This document shows, piece by piece, positions 42,851-51,478 of a stretch of 64,000 bases of DNA. The notes under the pieces are model-generated. The model was not told where the DNA came from, did no database searches, and saw nothing but the letters and a program-made list of their open reading frames with translations. A program made the translations under genes and the position numbers. This DNA comes from Pseudomonas sp. UYIF39. Lineage in GTDB: Bacteria; Pseudomonadota; Gammaproteobacteria; Pseudomonadales; Pseudomonadaceae. The DNA lies in the NCBI RefSeq assembly GCF_029963765.1, contig NZ_JALBYU010000024.1:37233-101232 (forward strand). The letters are read 5' to 3'. Within the stretch, counting starts at the first letter, position 1. Every line of letters starts with the position of its first letter.

Positions 42851-43546
42851 ATGCGGTTTCGGTGGTGGCTGCTGGTGATGCTGTTGTTCATGGGTGCGGC
42901 GGCCGTGAGCGTCTGGCGCGGCTGGATCTCAGTGCCGGCGCAGTGGAACCCTTGGGCACCGCTGGACGTGAAGGCCGCGCCCAATTTTCTGACCCGCTAC
43001 AAACTGATACGCCTGCGCGATGATCCGCAGTTGTGCGATCAAGCCCTGAGCAGCTCTGGATTGCGCGTAACCCATCAGGCCGATAGCCCCGACGCGACGT
43101 GCCCGTTGATCAACACTTTGCGTGTGCAAGGCGGCGAGGTGGCCCTGAGCAGCAGTTTCCTCGCCAGTTGCCGCCTGGCGGTGACGTTCGCCCTGTTCGA
43201 ACACCATGCCCTGCAACCCGCCGCACAAGCGGTCTACGGTCAAGCGGTAACGCGTGTGGACCATCTCGGCAGCTTTGCCTGTCGCAACGTCTACAGCCGC
43301 GAAAACGGCAGGCGCAGCCAGCATGCCAGCGCCGATGCGCTGGACATCGCCGGTTTTCGCTTGGCCGATGGCCGCTCCATCAACGTGCTCAAGGATTGGC
43401 CGAAGGATAATCAGGACGCACGGTTTTTACGTCAGGTCCGCGATGGCGCCTGCGACCTGTTCAGTGTGGTCTTGAGTCCGGATTACAACGCCGCCCATCG
43501 CAATCACTTTCATGTGGATGTCGGGCCGTGGTGGGTGTGTCGCTGA
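42851..43546 (+). CDS. Extensin-like family protein (predicted peptidase-type fold)
   Basis: 231 residues with an N-terminal membrane anchor (WWLLVMLLFMGAAAVSVWRG). The C-terminal domain matches the extensin-like family, with ASADALDIAGFRLADGRSI and NAAHRNHFHVDVGPWWVC, including the His/Asp pattern of LAS (VanY/D-Ala-D-Ala carboxypeptidase-like) zinc peptidases. Four cysteines in the domain may form disulphides. A role in the cell wall is inferred. It starts two bases after the preceding stop and is likely in the same transcript. Confidence 0.8.
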   Translation: MRFRWWLLVMLLFMGAAAVSVWRGWISVPAQWNPWAPLDVKAAPNFLTRYKLIRLRDDPQLCDQALSSSGLRVTHQADSPDATCPLINTLRVQGGEVALSSSFLASCRLAVTFALFEHHALQPAAQAVYGQAVTRVDHLGSFACRNVYSRENGRRSQHASADALDIAGFRLADGRSINVLKDWPKDNQDARFLRQVRDGACDLFSVVLSPDYNAAHRNHFHVDVGPWWVCR

Positions 43547-43563
43547 GGGCCTGTTATTGAAGG

Positions 43564-44184
43564 TCAGGCGGCGATTCGCAGGTTTTGCAGGACGATCGGG
43601 CGAGCCCAGCCGTTATCGAAATCGAATTGTTTTTGTTGTTCCACCAGCTCTTCGGGCGAGAACGGCGGGAATGGCTTGTCCAGCAGATCGAGTTCGAATT
43701 CGGCGATCGGCAGGTGCAACGGACGCGGTTGCGGTGCCGGACCTGCTTCCGGCACAGGCTGACCTGCGGTGAGCACGATCGGGCGGACCCATCGGCTTTC
43801 GAAGTCCTGCTGTTTCTGTTGCGCGACGATTTCTTGTGCCGGGAACGGTGGGAAAGGTTTGTCGGCCAGGTCCATTTCGAACTCGGCAATCGGCAGGAAC
43901 AGTGGCTCAGGCGGGCGGATCTCGGTTTCTTTCACATCGCATTCGCGCTGGGAAATGATGTGAGCCAGCAGTTCGCTGCCAACGGTGGGTTCGACCGGGC
44001 TGTCGAGATCGACCGGTGGAAAGTTGAGAGAAGCCGGTACGACATCGCCCGACTGATCGGCCAGGGCCTGGGCAAAAAAATCCTGCCACAGGTGACTGAC
44101 GCCGCTCAGTGCTTGGGAATTTCGCAGACCATAATCGCCATGACGCGATATATAGCCTACGGATGTGCTTCGAATGTCTGACAT
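43564..44184 (-). CDS. Hypothetical protein with two near-identical 45-residue repeats
   Basis: 206 residues. Residues 94-138 (PLFLPIAEFEMDLADKPFPP...) and 155-199 (PLHLPIAEFELDLLDKPFPP...) are the same length and share most positions, ending in RPIVL, and are joined by a proline-rich linker. The first 90 residues include HLWQDFFAQALAD and no signal peptide. It lies on the minus strand, antisense to nothing, between the extensin-like and rsmJ genes. I recognise no family. The proline-rich repeated surface suggests a docking protein. That is inference only. Confidence 0.7.
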   Translation of the reverse strand: MSDIRSTSVGYISRHGDYGLRNSQALSGVSHLWQDFFAQALADQSGDVVPASLNFPPVDLDSPVEPTVGSELLAHIISQRECDVKETEIRPPEPLFLPIAEFEMDLADKPFPPFPAQEIVAQQKQQDFESRWVRPIVLTAGQPVPEAGPAPQPRPLHLPIAEFELDLLDKPFPPFSPEELVEQQKQFDFDNGWARPIVLQNLRIAA

Positions 44185-44277
44185 TTCTCTCGGTCGACGC
44201 TCAGCTCTGGCAAAATGCTCGATAGTTTTGTTATCGGCCGTTTTTGCCGATCATTAATTTTTTGAGCGTGTTTTCTC

Positions 44278-45060
44278 ATGATTGAGCAACCTGCGGCCTG
44301 CCGCATCCACGTCGAGGCCCTGGCCGCGACTTTTCAGCTACAAGCCGAACAATGGGCCGAGCGCCTGGGTTTGCCGATGCAGGTGGATGACGGTGAGTTC
44401 GCCTTGCAGGTCGGCGACCAGGGGTTGCAGCTGCAGCAACTGGGCCCGGACGCGCCGGGGCCGGTGCGGGTGGACTTTGTCGAGGGTGGTGCGGCCCATC
44501 GCCGCTTGTACGGCGGCGGTAGCGGTCAGATGATCGCCAAGGCTGTCGGGGTTGCCCAAGGTGTGCGTCCGCGCGTGCTGGATGCCACGGCGGGGCTGGG
44601 CAAAGATGCGTTCGTGCTGGCGAGCCTGGGCTGCGAGATGAGCCTGATCGAGCGTCAGCCGCTGATTGGCGCGTTGCTTGAAGATGGCCTGGCACGCGGC
44701 GCGGAAGACTTTGACGTGGCGCCGATTGTGGCGCGGATGCGTTTGCTCAAGGGTAATTCGATCGAGGTGATGCGCAATTGGGAAGGCGAGCCGCCGCAGG
44801 TGATCTACCTCGACCCGATGTTTCCCCATCGTGAGAAAACGGCCTTGGTGAAGAAGGAAATGCGCCTGTTCCGGCCGCTGGTCGGCGATGATCCGGATGC
44901 GCCTGCACTGCTCGAAGCGGCGTTGGCGTTGGCCAGCCACCGGGTGGTGGTCAAGCGCCCGCGCAAGGCGCCGTGCATCGAAGGGCCGAAACCGAGTCAT
45001 GCGCTGGACGGTAAATCCAGCCGGTATGACATTTATCCGAAGAAAGCGCTGAAACCTTAA
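44278..45060 (+). CDS. rsmJ: 16S rRNA (guanine-N2) methyltransferase RsmJ
   Basis: A 260-residue SAM-dependent methyltransferase that modifies G1516 of 16S rRNA. Seen in the sequence are the SAM-site VLDATAGLGKDAFVLASLGC, the catalytic-region VIYLDPMFPHREKTALVKKE (NPPY-like), and the C-terminal VVKRPRKAPCIEG. Length and motifs match the RsmJ family, and the position next to a TetR-RND locus and plsB is the PAO1 arrangement (recalled). Confidence 0.92.
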   Translation: MIEQPAACRIHVEALAATFQLQAEQWAERLGLPMQVDDGEFALQVGDQGLQLQQLGPDAPGPVRVDFVEGGAAHRRLYGGGSGQMIAKAVGVAQGVRPRVLDATAGLGKDAFVLASLGCEMSLIERQPLIGALLEDGLARGAEDFDVAPIVARMRLLKGNSIEVMRNWEGEPPQVIYLDPMFPHREKTALVKKEMRLFRPLVGDDPDAPALLEAALALASHRVVVKRPRKAPCIEGPKPSHALDGKSSRYDIYPKKALKP

Positions 45061-45075
45061 GACCGCGTCGCCCCC

Positions 45076-45168
45076 ATCGCGAGCAAGCTCGCTCCCACAG
45101 GTTTTGTGTTGAGCACAACATCTGAGAACACCTCGGAAACCTGTGGGAGCGGGCTTGTCCGCGATAGC
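45076..45168. repeat. REP palindrome pair
   Basis: ATCGCGAGCAAGCTCGCTCC (45076) faces CTGTGGGAGCGGGCTTGTCC and GCGAT ending near 45166. The right arm is a variant (GGGCTTGTCC). Confidence 0.8.
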
Positions 45169-45192
45169 GTCAGTCCCGGCACCAACCCTCTA

Positions 45193-45837
45193 TCAGGCTG
45201 ACTCTGGTCGATACGCCCGCATAAACAAGCCCACCACTTCCTGCACATGGCTCTCGGCCGCATCCCCGGTCAGCGGCTCGCCGCAGCCATAAAGCAGCCT
45301 GAAATTCCCCGCACCCTTGAGCAAGCAGAAGAAATGCTCGGCCGCATTACGCGGTTTGTCGATGCTCAACGCGCCACTGTGATCAACCTTGGTCAGCAAC
45401 CGCTCCATGCCATGCAGCATGCGCTCAGGCCCGGCCTCGAAGAAGATCAGCGAGAGTTTCGGGTCCTGGCTGCCCAGGGTCATCATCAGCCGGTGCAGGT
45501 TCACCGATTCGTCGCTGTTGATCAGCTGATGAAAACCACGCGCGATGTTCAACAGCACTGTTTCTACGGCAGTGCCATCCGGCAATTCGAAAAACAGCGT
45601 CGGCAATTGCTCTTCGCACTTGGCCATCACGGCGGCGGAGAACAGCGTCTCCTTGTCGTTGAAATGGCTGTAGACCGTCAGCTTCGACACGCCGGCCTCG
45701 GCCGCGACGGCGTCCATGCTGGTATTCGCATAACCCTTGCTCAGAAACAGAATTTTCGCCGCATCGAGGATCGCCTGGCGCTTGGCCAGATCCTTGGGAC
45801 GGCCCGGGCCGTTGGGTACTGAAAGATTGTTAGGCAT
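45193..45837 (-). CDS. mexL: TetR-family repressor of the adjacent RND pump (MexL-like)
   Basis: A 214-residue repressor. The helix-turn-helix reads KRQAILDAAKILFLSKGYAN, then SMDAVAAEAGVSKLTVYSHFND, characteristic of the AcrR/MexL branch, followed by a helical ligand domain. It is divergent from the adaptor gene across a 93-bp region that holds a palindromic operator. In P. aeruginosa, MexL represses mexJK from the same position. No strong Shine-Dalgarno precedes the ATG at 45837. The symbol is by position and family and needs a phylogeny to confirm. Confidence 0.75.
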   Translation of the reverse strand: MPNNLSVPNGPGRPKDLAKRQAILDAAKILFLSKGYANTSMDAVAAEAGVSKLTVYSHFNDKETLFSAAVMAKCEEQLPTLFFELPDGTAVETVLLNIARGFHQLINSDESVNLHRLMMTLGSQDPKLSLIFFEAGPERMLHGMERLLTKVDHSGALSIDKPRNAAEHFFCLLKGAGNFRLLYGCGEPLTGDAAESHVQEVVGLFMRAYRPESA

Positions 45838-45879
45838 ATGCGCTTTTATTACTGGACTGGTGAGTTTGCTATTAATAAC

Positions 45880-45896
45880 ATACCGCTCAGTATAAT
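45880..45896. promoter_or_regulatory. Operator overlapping a -10 box in the mexL-mexJ intergenic region
   Basis: ATACCGCTCAGTAT (45880-45893) is an imperfect palindrome of the TetR type. TATAAT at 45891-45896 lies at its right end and reads towards mexJ. Repressor binding here would cover the promoter. No clear -35 at standard spacing is visible. Confidence 0.55.
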
Positions 45897-45930
45897 TATT
45901 CCAAGCACCATTAGCGAAAGGTCCTTCACC

Positions 45931-47031
45931 ATGTTCCGCTATGCCTTGCCCCTCGCGTTGCCAGTCAGTCTGGCGTTTTTATTGTCTGCGTGTGGTCACG
46001 AAGAGGCGCCTCAAGTCACCGTTCGCCCGGCCATGGTGGTGCAGCCAGAGCCGTCGTCCCAGGCGATGGAAAGTTTCCCCGGGGAGGTCCGCGCTCGCTA
46101 TGAACCGGAGTTGGCGTTTCGCATTGGCGGAAAAGTAAGTCGACGACTGGTCGAAGAGGGACAGCGGGTCAAGGCCGATCAACCTCTGGCAGAACTCGAT
46201 CCTCAGGACGTGCGCCTGCAACTGGAAGCCACCCGCGCACAGGTCGCCGCTGCCGAGGCCAACCTGAGCCTGGTACGCGCCGAACGTGATCGCTATAAGA
46301 CCCTGATGGACCGTCAGATGGTCAGCCGTTCGCAGTACGACAATTCCGAAAACCTTTACCGATCCGGTGAAGCACGCCTCAAGCAAATCAAAGCCGAATT
46401 CAACGTTTCGACCAATCAGGCCAGTTACGCCGTGCTGCGTGCGCCTCAGGATGGCGTGGTGGCTAAACGCGCGGTTGAAGTCGGGCAAGTGGTGGCGGCG
46501 GGGCAAACCGTATTTACCCTGGCGACCGATGGCGAGCGCGAAGTGTTGATCAGCTTGCCGGAGCAGAGCTTTGGCCGCTTCAAGGTCGGTCAGCCAGTGT
46601 CGGTGGAACTCTGGACCCAACCCGACCAACGTTTCGTCGGGCGCATCCGTGAGCTTTCGCCCGCTGCCGATCCAAAATCGCGCACCTTTGCCGCCCGCAT
46701 CGCGTTCACTGCCGGCAAGGTCCCCGCTGAACTCGGCCAGAGCGCCCGGGTGTTTATCCAGACCGCCGACGTGGTGTCGTTGTCGGTACCGTTGTCGGCC
46801 GTCACCGCAGAAAACGGCGCGACCTACGTCTGGGTCGTCAGTGCCAACAACACCTTGAAGAAAACCCCGGTCCGGGTCGGTGCCTTCGGCGAGAAAACCG
46901 TACCGGTGCTCGAAGGCCTGAATGCCAGCGACTGGGTGGTGGCCGCTGGCGTCCATGTGCTGCTTGAAGGGCAGCAGGTGCGTCCGGTGGATCGCTCCAA
47001 CCGCGTGGTCAATCTGGCGGGCAAGGAGTAA
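45931..47031 (+). CDS. mexJ: RND efflux periplasmic adaptor (MexJ-like), lipoprotein
   Basis: A 366-residue membrane-fusion protein that bridges the RND pump to an outer-membrane channel. The ATG at 45931 follows GAAAGG. The lipobox is LLSAC (Cys21). The lipoyl/barrel-sandwich halves (FPGEVRARYEPELAFRIGGK and VLRAPQDGVVAKRAVEVG) flank a helical hairpin (LEATRAQVAAAEANLSLVRA). A longer frame upstream would read through the operator and is rejected. The permease follows after six bases. No outer-membrane channel gene is present, as for mexJK. Confidence 0.82.
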   Translation: MFRYALPLALPVSLAFLLSACGHEEAPQVTVRPAMVVQPEPSSQAMESFPGEVRARYEPELAFRIGGKVSRRLVEEGQRVKADQPLAELDPQDVRLQLEATRAQVAAAEANLSLVRAERDRYKTLMDRQMVSRSQYDNSENLYRSGEARLKQIKAEFNVSTNQASYAVLRAPQDGVVAKRAVEVGQVVAAGQTVFTLATDGEREVLISLPEQSFGRFKVGQPVSVELWTQPDQRFVGRIRELSPAADPKSRTFAARIAFTAGKVPAELGQSARVFIQTADVVSLSVPLSAVTAENGATYVWVVSANNTLKKTPVRVGAFGEKTVPVLEGLNASDWVVAAGVHVLLEGQQVRPVDRSNRVVNLAGKE

Positions 47032-47037
47032 TCCCCG

Positions 47038-50000
47038 ATGGGTTTCAATCTTTCCGAATGGGCGCTGCGTAATCGCCAGATCGTACTGTTCCTGATGCTC
47101 TTGCTGGCCATTGTCGGCGCACTGTCCTACACCAAGCTCGGCCAAAGTGAAGACCCGCTGTTCACCTTCAAGGCCATGGTGATTCGTACCAACTGGCCTG
47201 GGGCCACGGCGCAGGAAGTGTCGCGCCAGGTCACTGAGCGTATTGAAAAGAAGCTGATGGAAACCGGCGAGTACGAACGCATCGTTTCGTTCTCCCGTCC
47301 GGGCGAATCCCAAGTGACGTTCGTCGCTCGCGATTCCATGCACTCGGTGGAAATCCCGGACCTCTGGTACCAGGTTCGCAAGAAGATCAGCGACATTCGT
47401 CAAACCCTGCCACCGGGCATCCAGGGGCCATTCTTCAATGATGAGTTCGGCACTACGTTTGGCAATATCTACGCGCTGACTGGCGAAGGCTTTGATTACG
47501 CGGTGCTCAAGGACTACGCCGACCGCGTGCAGATTCAGCTGCAACGGGTCAAGGATGTGGGCAAGGTCGATCTGCTCGGGTTACAGGACGAGAAGATCTG
47601 GATCGAACTCTCCAACGTCAAACTCGCCACCCTGGGTCTACCTTTGTCGGCGGTGCAGCAGGCCCTTGAAGAGCAGAACGCGGTGTCCACTGCCGGTTTC
47701 TTCGAGACCTCCAGTGAGCGATTGCAGCTACGCGTCTCGGGGAATTTTCAGACGGTCGAAGAGATCAAGAGCTTTCCGATCCGCGTCGGTGATCGTACGT
47801 TCCGCATCGCCGATGTGGCTGATGTGCGTCGGGGTTTCAACGATCCGCCAGCGCCGAGCATGCGCTTCATGGCTGAAAACGCCATCGGTCTGGCCGTGGC
47901 CATGAAGGACGGTGGCGACATTCTGGTGCTGGGCAAGGCGTTGGAAATCGAATTCGACCGCATCCAGAAAAACCTCCCTGCCGGTATGCAGCTGCGCAAG
48001 GTCTCCGACCAGCCCGCCGCTGTGAAAAGCAGTGTCGGTGAATTTGTTCAGGTGCTGGTAGAAGCACTGGCAATCGTCCTGCTGGTGAGCTTCTTCTCCC
48101 TCGGCGTGCGCACCGGCATGGTGGTCGCGTTGGCGATTCCTTTGGTATTGGCGATGACGTTCGCCTGCATGTATTACCTGGGAATCGGCCTGCACAAGAT
48201 TTCCCTCGGGGCGTTGGTGCTGGCGCTGGGTTTGTTGGTGGACGACGCGATCATCGCCGTGGAAATGATGGCGATCAAAATGGAGCAGGGCTTCGACCGG
48301 ATCAAGGCGGCCAGTTACGCCTGGACCAGCACTGCATTCCCGATGCTCACCGGCACGCTGATCACCGCTGCCGGCTTCCTGCCGATTGCCACTGCGCAAT
48401 CGGGCACGGGTGAATACACGCGTTCGATCTTCCAGGTGGTGACCATCGCGTTGCTGGCCTCGTGGGTGGCCGCTGTTGTGTTTGTGCCTTATCTGGGGGA
48501 AAAACTCCTGCCGGATCTGGCGAAGATTCATGCAGCCAAACATGGCACCGGCGACGGTCAGCCCGACCCTTACGGCACGCCGTTCTATCAGCGCGTCAGA
48601 CGCCTGGTGGAGTGGTGCGTACGGCGGCGCAAGACGGTCATTGTCCTTACGGCCGTGTTGTTTATCGGCTCTGTCATCCTGTTTCGCTTTGTGCCGCAAC
48701 AGTTCTTCCCGGCATCGGGTCGTCTGGAGTTGATGGTCGATCTGAAACTGGCGGAAGGTGCCTCGTTGAGCAACACCCGAGATGAGGTCAAACGCCTCGA
48801 AGCACTGCTGAAGGATCACGCCGGTATCGACAACTATGTCGCTTACGTTGGCACCGGTTCGCCACGTTTTTACCTGCCGCTGGATCAACAACTTCCTGCA
48901 GCGAGCTTCGCGCAGTTTGTAGTCCTGGCCAAAACCATCGAGGAGCGCGAAACCCTGCGCACCTGGCTGATCGAAGCCCTCAAGGAACAATTCCCGGCCC
49001 TGCGTGCGCGGGTGACACGTCTGGAGAACGGGCCACCGGTTGGCTATCCGATGCAGTTCCGGGTCACCGGTGAGCACATCGAGGAAGTCCGCGCGCTGGC
49101 CCGTAAAGTGGCCGCCAAGGTTCGCGAGAACCCGCATGTGGTCAACGTCCATCTGGATTGGGAAGAACCGAGCAAAGTCGTTTATCTGAACGTCGATCAG
49201 GACCGCGCCCGGGCGCTTGGCGTGAGCACCGCGAACCTGTCGAAGTTCCTGCAAAGCTCTCTGACCGGTTCCAGCGTCAGCCAGTACCGTGAAGACAACG
49301 AGTTGATCGAGATTCTATTGCGCGGCACGTTGCATGAACGTACCGAACTGTCATTGCTGCCAAGCCTGGCGGTGCCGACTGACAACGGTCGCAGCGTGGC
49401 GCTGTCGCAAATCGCGACGCTGGAATACGGCTTCGAAGAAGGCATCATCTGGCACCGCAACCGCTTGCCGAACGTGACGGTCCGCGCCGACATTTACGGT
49501 AAGGAGCAACCGGCGACGCTGGTGCAGCAGATCATGCCGACCCTCGATCCGATCCGCGCCGAACTGCCGGACGGCTACTTGCTGGAAGTCGGCGGCACTG
49601 TAGAGGACTCGGCTCGCGGGCAGAATTCGGTGAAGGCCGGTGTGCCGCTTTTCATCGTGGTGGTGCTGACGTTACTGATGCTGCAACTGCGCAGCTTCTC
49701 ACGCACGGTGATGGTGTTTCTGACGGCACCTTTGGGTTTGATCGGTGTGACCTTGTTCCTGATGGTGTTCCGTCAGCCGTTCGGTTTCGTCGCCATGCTC
49801 GGCACCATCGCGCTCTCCGGGATGATCATGCGTAACTCGGTGATTCTGGTGGACCAGATCGAGCAGGACATTGCTTCCGGGCTCAAGCCTTGGCAGGCGA
49901 TTATTGAAGCCACGGTGCGGCGTTTCCGGCCGATTGTGTTGACTGCACTCGCGGCGGTGCTGGCGATGATTCCGCTGTCGCGTAGCGTGTTTTTCGGGCC

Positions 50001-50109
50001 GATGGCGGTGGCGATCATGGGCGGGTTGATTGTGGCAACGGCGCTGACGTTGCTGTTTTTGCCGGCGCTGTATGCGGCGTGGTTCCGAGTAAAAAAGGAA
50101 TCAGCTTGA
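47038..50109 (+). CDS. mexK: RND efflux pump inner-membrane transporter (MexK-like)
   Basis: A 1023-residue proton-driven multidrug transporter of the hydrophobe/amphiphile exporter (HAE) RND type. It opens with a TM segment (NRQIVLFLMLLLAIVGALSY), then a large periplasmic loop, a central cluster of spans (LVEALAIVLLVSFFSLGVRT, LALGLLVDDAIIAVEMMAIK), a second large loop and a final cluster (PLFIVVVLTLLMLQLRSFSR, GMIMRNSVILVDQIEQDI). The GLLVDDAI motif carries the two aspartates expected in the proton relay of TM4. It follows the adaptor by six bases. The substrate range is unknown, with antibiotics and biocides likely. Confidence 0.85.
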   Translation: MGFNLSEWALRNRQIVLFLMLLLAIVGALSYTKLGQSEDPLFTFKAMVIRTNWPGATAQEVSRQVTERIEKKLMETGEYERIVSFSRPGESQVTFVARDSMHSVEIPDLWYQVRKKISDIRQTLPPGIQGPFFNDEFGTTFGNIYALTGEGFDYAVLKDYADRVQIQLQRVKDVGKVDLLGLQDEKIWIELSNVKLATLGLPLSAVQQALEEQNAVSTAGFFETSSERLQLRVSGNFQTVEEIKSFPIRVGDRTFRIADVADVRRGFNDPPAPSMRFMAENAIGLAVAMKDGGDILVLGKALEIEFDRIQKNLPAGMQLRKVSDQPAAVKSSVGEFVQVLVEALAIVLLVSFFSLGVRTGMVVALAIPLVLAMTFACMYYLGIGLHKISLGALVLALGLLVDDAIIAVEMMAIKMEQGFDRIKAASYAWTSTAFPMLTGTLITAAGFLPIATAQSGTGEYTRSIFQVVTIALLASWVAAVVFVPYLGEKLLPDLAKIHAAKHGTGDGQPDPYGTPFYQRVRRLVEWCVRRRKTVIVLTAVLFIGSVILFRFVPQQFFPASGRLELMVDLKLAEGASLSNTRDEVKRLEALLKDHAGIDNYVAYVGTGSPRFYLPLDQQLPAASFAQFVVLAKTIEERETLRTWLIEALKEQFPALRARVTRLENGPPVGYPMQFRVTGEHIEEVRALARKVAAKVRENPHVVNVHLDWEEPSKVVYLNVDQDRARALGVSTANLSKFLQSSLTGSSVSQYREDNELIEILLRGTLHERTELSLLPSLAVPTDNGRSVALSQIATLEYGFEEGIIWHRNRLPNVTVRADIYGKEQPATLVQQIMPTLDPIRAELPDGYLLEVGGTVEDSARGQNSVKAGVPLFIVVVLTLLMLQLRSFSRTVMVFLTAPLGLIGVTLFLMVFRQPFGFVAMLGTIALSGMIMRNSVILVDQIEQDIASGLKPWQAIIEATVRRFRPIVLTALAAVLAMIPLSRSVFFGPMAVAIMGGLIVATALTLLFLPALYAAWFRVKKESA

Positions 50110-50200
50110 ACACGTTGTAGGAACTACCAAAGGCTGCGAGCTTTTAAGCTTGAATTCCACGATCAGGTTCAAAAGATCGCAGCAGCAATAGCGCAAACGA

Positions 50201-50237
50201 AAAAGCCCGCTGAACCTGTAAAGGTCAGCGGGCTTTT
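50201..50237. terminator. Terminator between convergent mexK and DUF4197 genes
   Basis: AAAAGCCCGCTGA (50201-50213) and TCAGCGGGCTTTT (50225-50237) make a 13-bp dyad with A and T runs on both sides. Confidence 0.9.
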
Positions 50238-50260
50238 TGTGGGTTTCAGTCGCTCAAAAA

Positions 50261-50950
50261 CTACAACGTACCAAACACCTTCTTCGCCAAACTCGTCGCT
50301 GCCGCCGCAGGATTCTGGCGAATGGCTTCTTCCTGTTTACCAATCATCTCGAACAGACCGTTCAACGCCTGCTCGGTCACGTAGCTTTCGATATTGGCGC
50401 TCTTCGCATCCACCACACCCATCGTCGCGGCTTGTCCGGCGAACGAGTTGTATTGCTTGGCCAGGCCCACCTGATCGGTGGCTTGCTTGACGATTGGCAG
50501 GAACTTGACGCGGATCTGTTCGCGGCTGGTTTTGCTCAGGTACTGAGTGGCCGAGTCCTTGCCGCCGCTGAGAATGCCCTTGGCATCCTCCACGCTCATT
50601 TTCTTCACCGCATCCACCAGGATCGGTTGGGCCTGGATCACGGCGGTTTCAGCCGCTTTGTTCATGCTGGTTTCCAGCTGATCAACCTGGTCACCCATGC
50701 CGAACTGTTTCATTTTGCTGGCGACTTTGCCCAGTTTGCCCGGCAGCTCGATTTTCACGTCCGGGTTGTTGCTGAAGCCGCCCGGCGTGCCCAGTTGTTT
50801 CACGGCCAGTTGCGCGCCTTGGGTCAGGGCATCCTTGAGGCCGCCGGTGGCGTCCTTTTGCGACAGGTCGCTGAGTGACAGCGCCAGTGCGCTGGCGGAG
50901 ATCATCAAGCCTGCGCACAGGCCAGCGAAGCGAAGGGTAGGACGGAGCAT
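50261..50950 (-). CDS. DUF4197 exported protein
   Basis: 229 residues from the ATG at 50950 (MLRPTLRFAGLCAGL) after AAGGAAGC. A TTG seven codons further upstream would be the only alternative. The signal peptide ends ALALSLSD. The mature protein begins with LSLSDLSQKDATGGLKDALT, and the family block ATGGLKDALTQGAQLAVKQL is characteristic of DUF4197. It is helical throughout, with no catalytic motif seen. The 27-bp distance to the next gene suggests a shared transcript. The cellular role is unknown. Confidence 0.82.
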   Translation of the reverse strand: MLRPTLRFAGLCAGLMISASALALSLSDLSQKDATGGLKDALTQGAQLAVKQLGTPGGFSNNPDVKIELPGKLGKVASKMKQFGMGDQVDQLETSMNKAAETAVIQAQPILVDAVKKMSVEDAKGILSGGKDSATQYLSKTSREQIRVKFLPIVKQATDQVGLAKQYNSFAGQAATMGVVDAKSANIESYVTEQALNGLFEMIGKQEEAIRQNPAAAATSLAKKVFGTL

Positions 50951-50977
50951 GGCAGCTTCCTTGTTCAAAATAGAGAA

Positions 50978-51376
50978 TTAGCGGGCGGCGTCGACGCGGA
51001 CTTTCAGTGGCTGCGGGTCGCTGCCGTCCAGCTGCACGGCGTGATGTTCGGTGGTGATGAACATCAGCTCTCCGTTGACTTCGATCCGTGCGCTGACCGA
51101 ATAACGATGACCCGGTTTGACCTGCGTTGGATCGTAACTCAGATGAAACGGCAGCGGCACCTGGCCTTTGACCGGGCCATTCTGTTCGTCGAGGATAACG
51201 GCGGGTGCGTCGGCGAGGGACACGTCCTGCAGGCTGACGCTCAATGTGGCGCTCGGCGGCAGGGCGATGCGTTGCAGGTAAAAGACTTCGCCATCGAGGC
51301 TGGTTTTTGCGGCAGGTTGTATTGATTGGCAGGCAGCGAGTAGAGCCGTAAGCCCTAGAAACGAGAGTTTTTTCAT
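50978..51376 (-). CDS. YbaY-family lipoprotein
   Basis: A 132-residue lipoprotein (MKKLSFLGLTALLAAC, Cys16) with a single YbaY/YscW-like beta-sandwich (LDGEVFYLQRIALPPSATLS, VPLPFHLSYDPTQVKPGHRY). Such proteins may act as pilotins or as carbohydrate/envelope-associated factors, and the exact role is unknown. It lies upstream of DUF4197 on the same strand, with another YbaY-like gene further upstream. Confidence 0.8.
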   Translation of the reverse strand: MKKLSFLGLTALLAACQSIQPAAKTSLDGEVFYLQRIALPPSATLSVSLQDVSLADAPAVILDEQNGPVKGQVPLPFHLSYDPTQVKPGHRYSVSARIEVNGELMFITTEHHAVQLDGSDPQPLKVRVDAAR

Positions 51377-51478
51377 GAGTTAAATCCCTGTCGTTGGCGC
51401 CCGAAGTTGATGAGCGCCGACGACAATTTAACGGGTTTTCGGTGATTTCGCTCTATGGATCTTTTGATATGCGTTTTT

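Noticed and set aside
45979..49254. Long minus-strand open frames opposite mexJ and mexK
   Set aside because: Shadows of strongly coding plus-strand genes, with no domain similarity.
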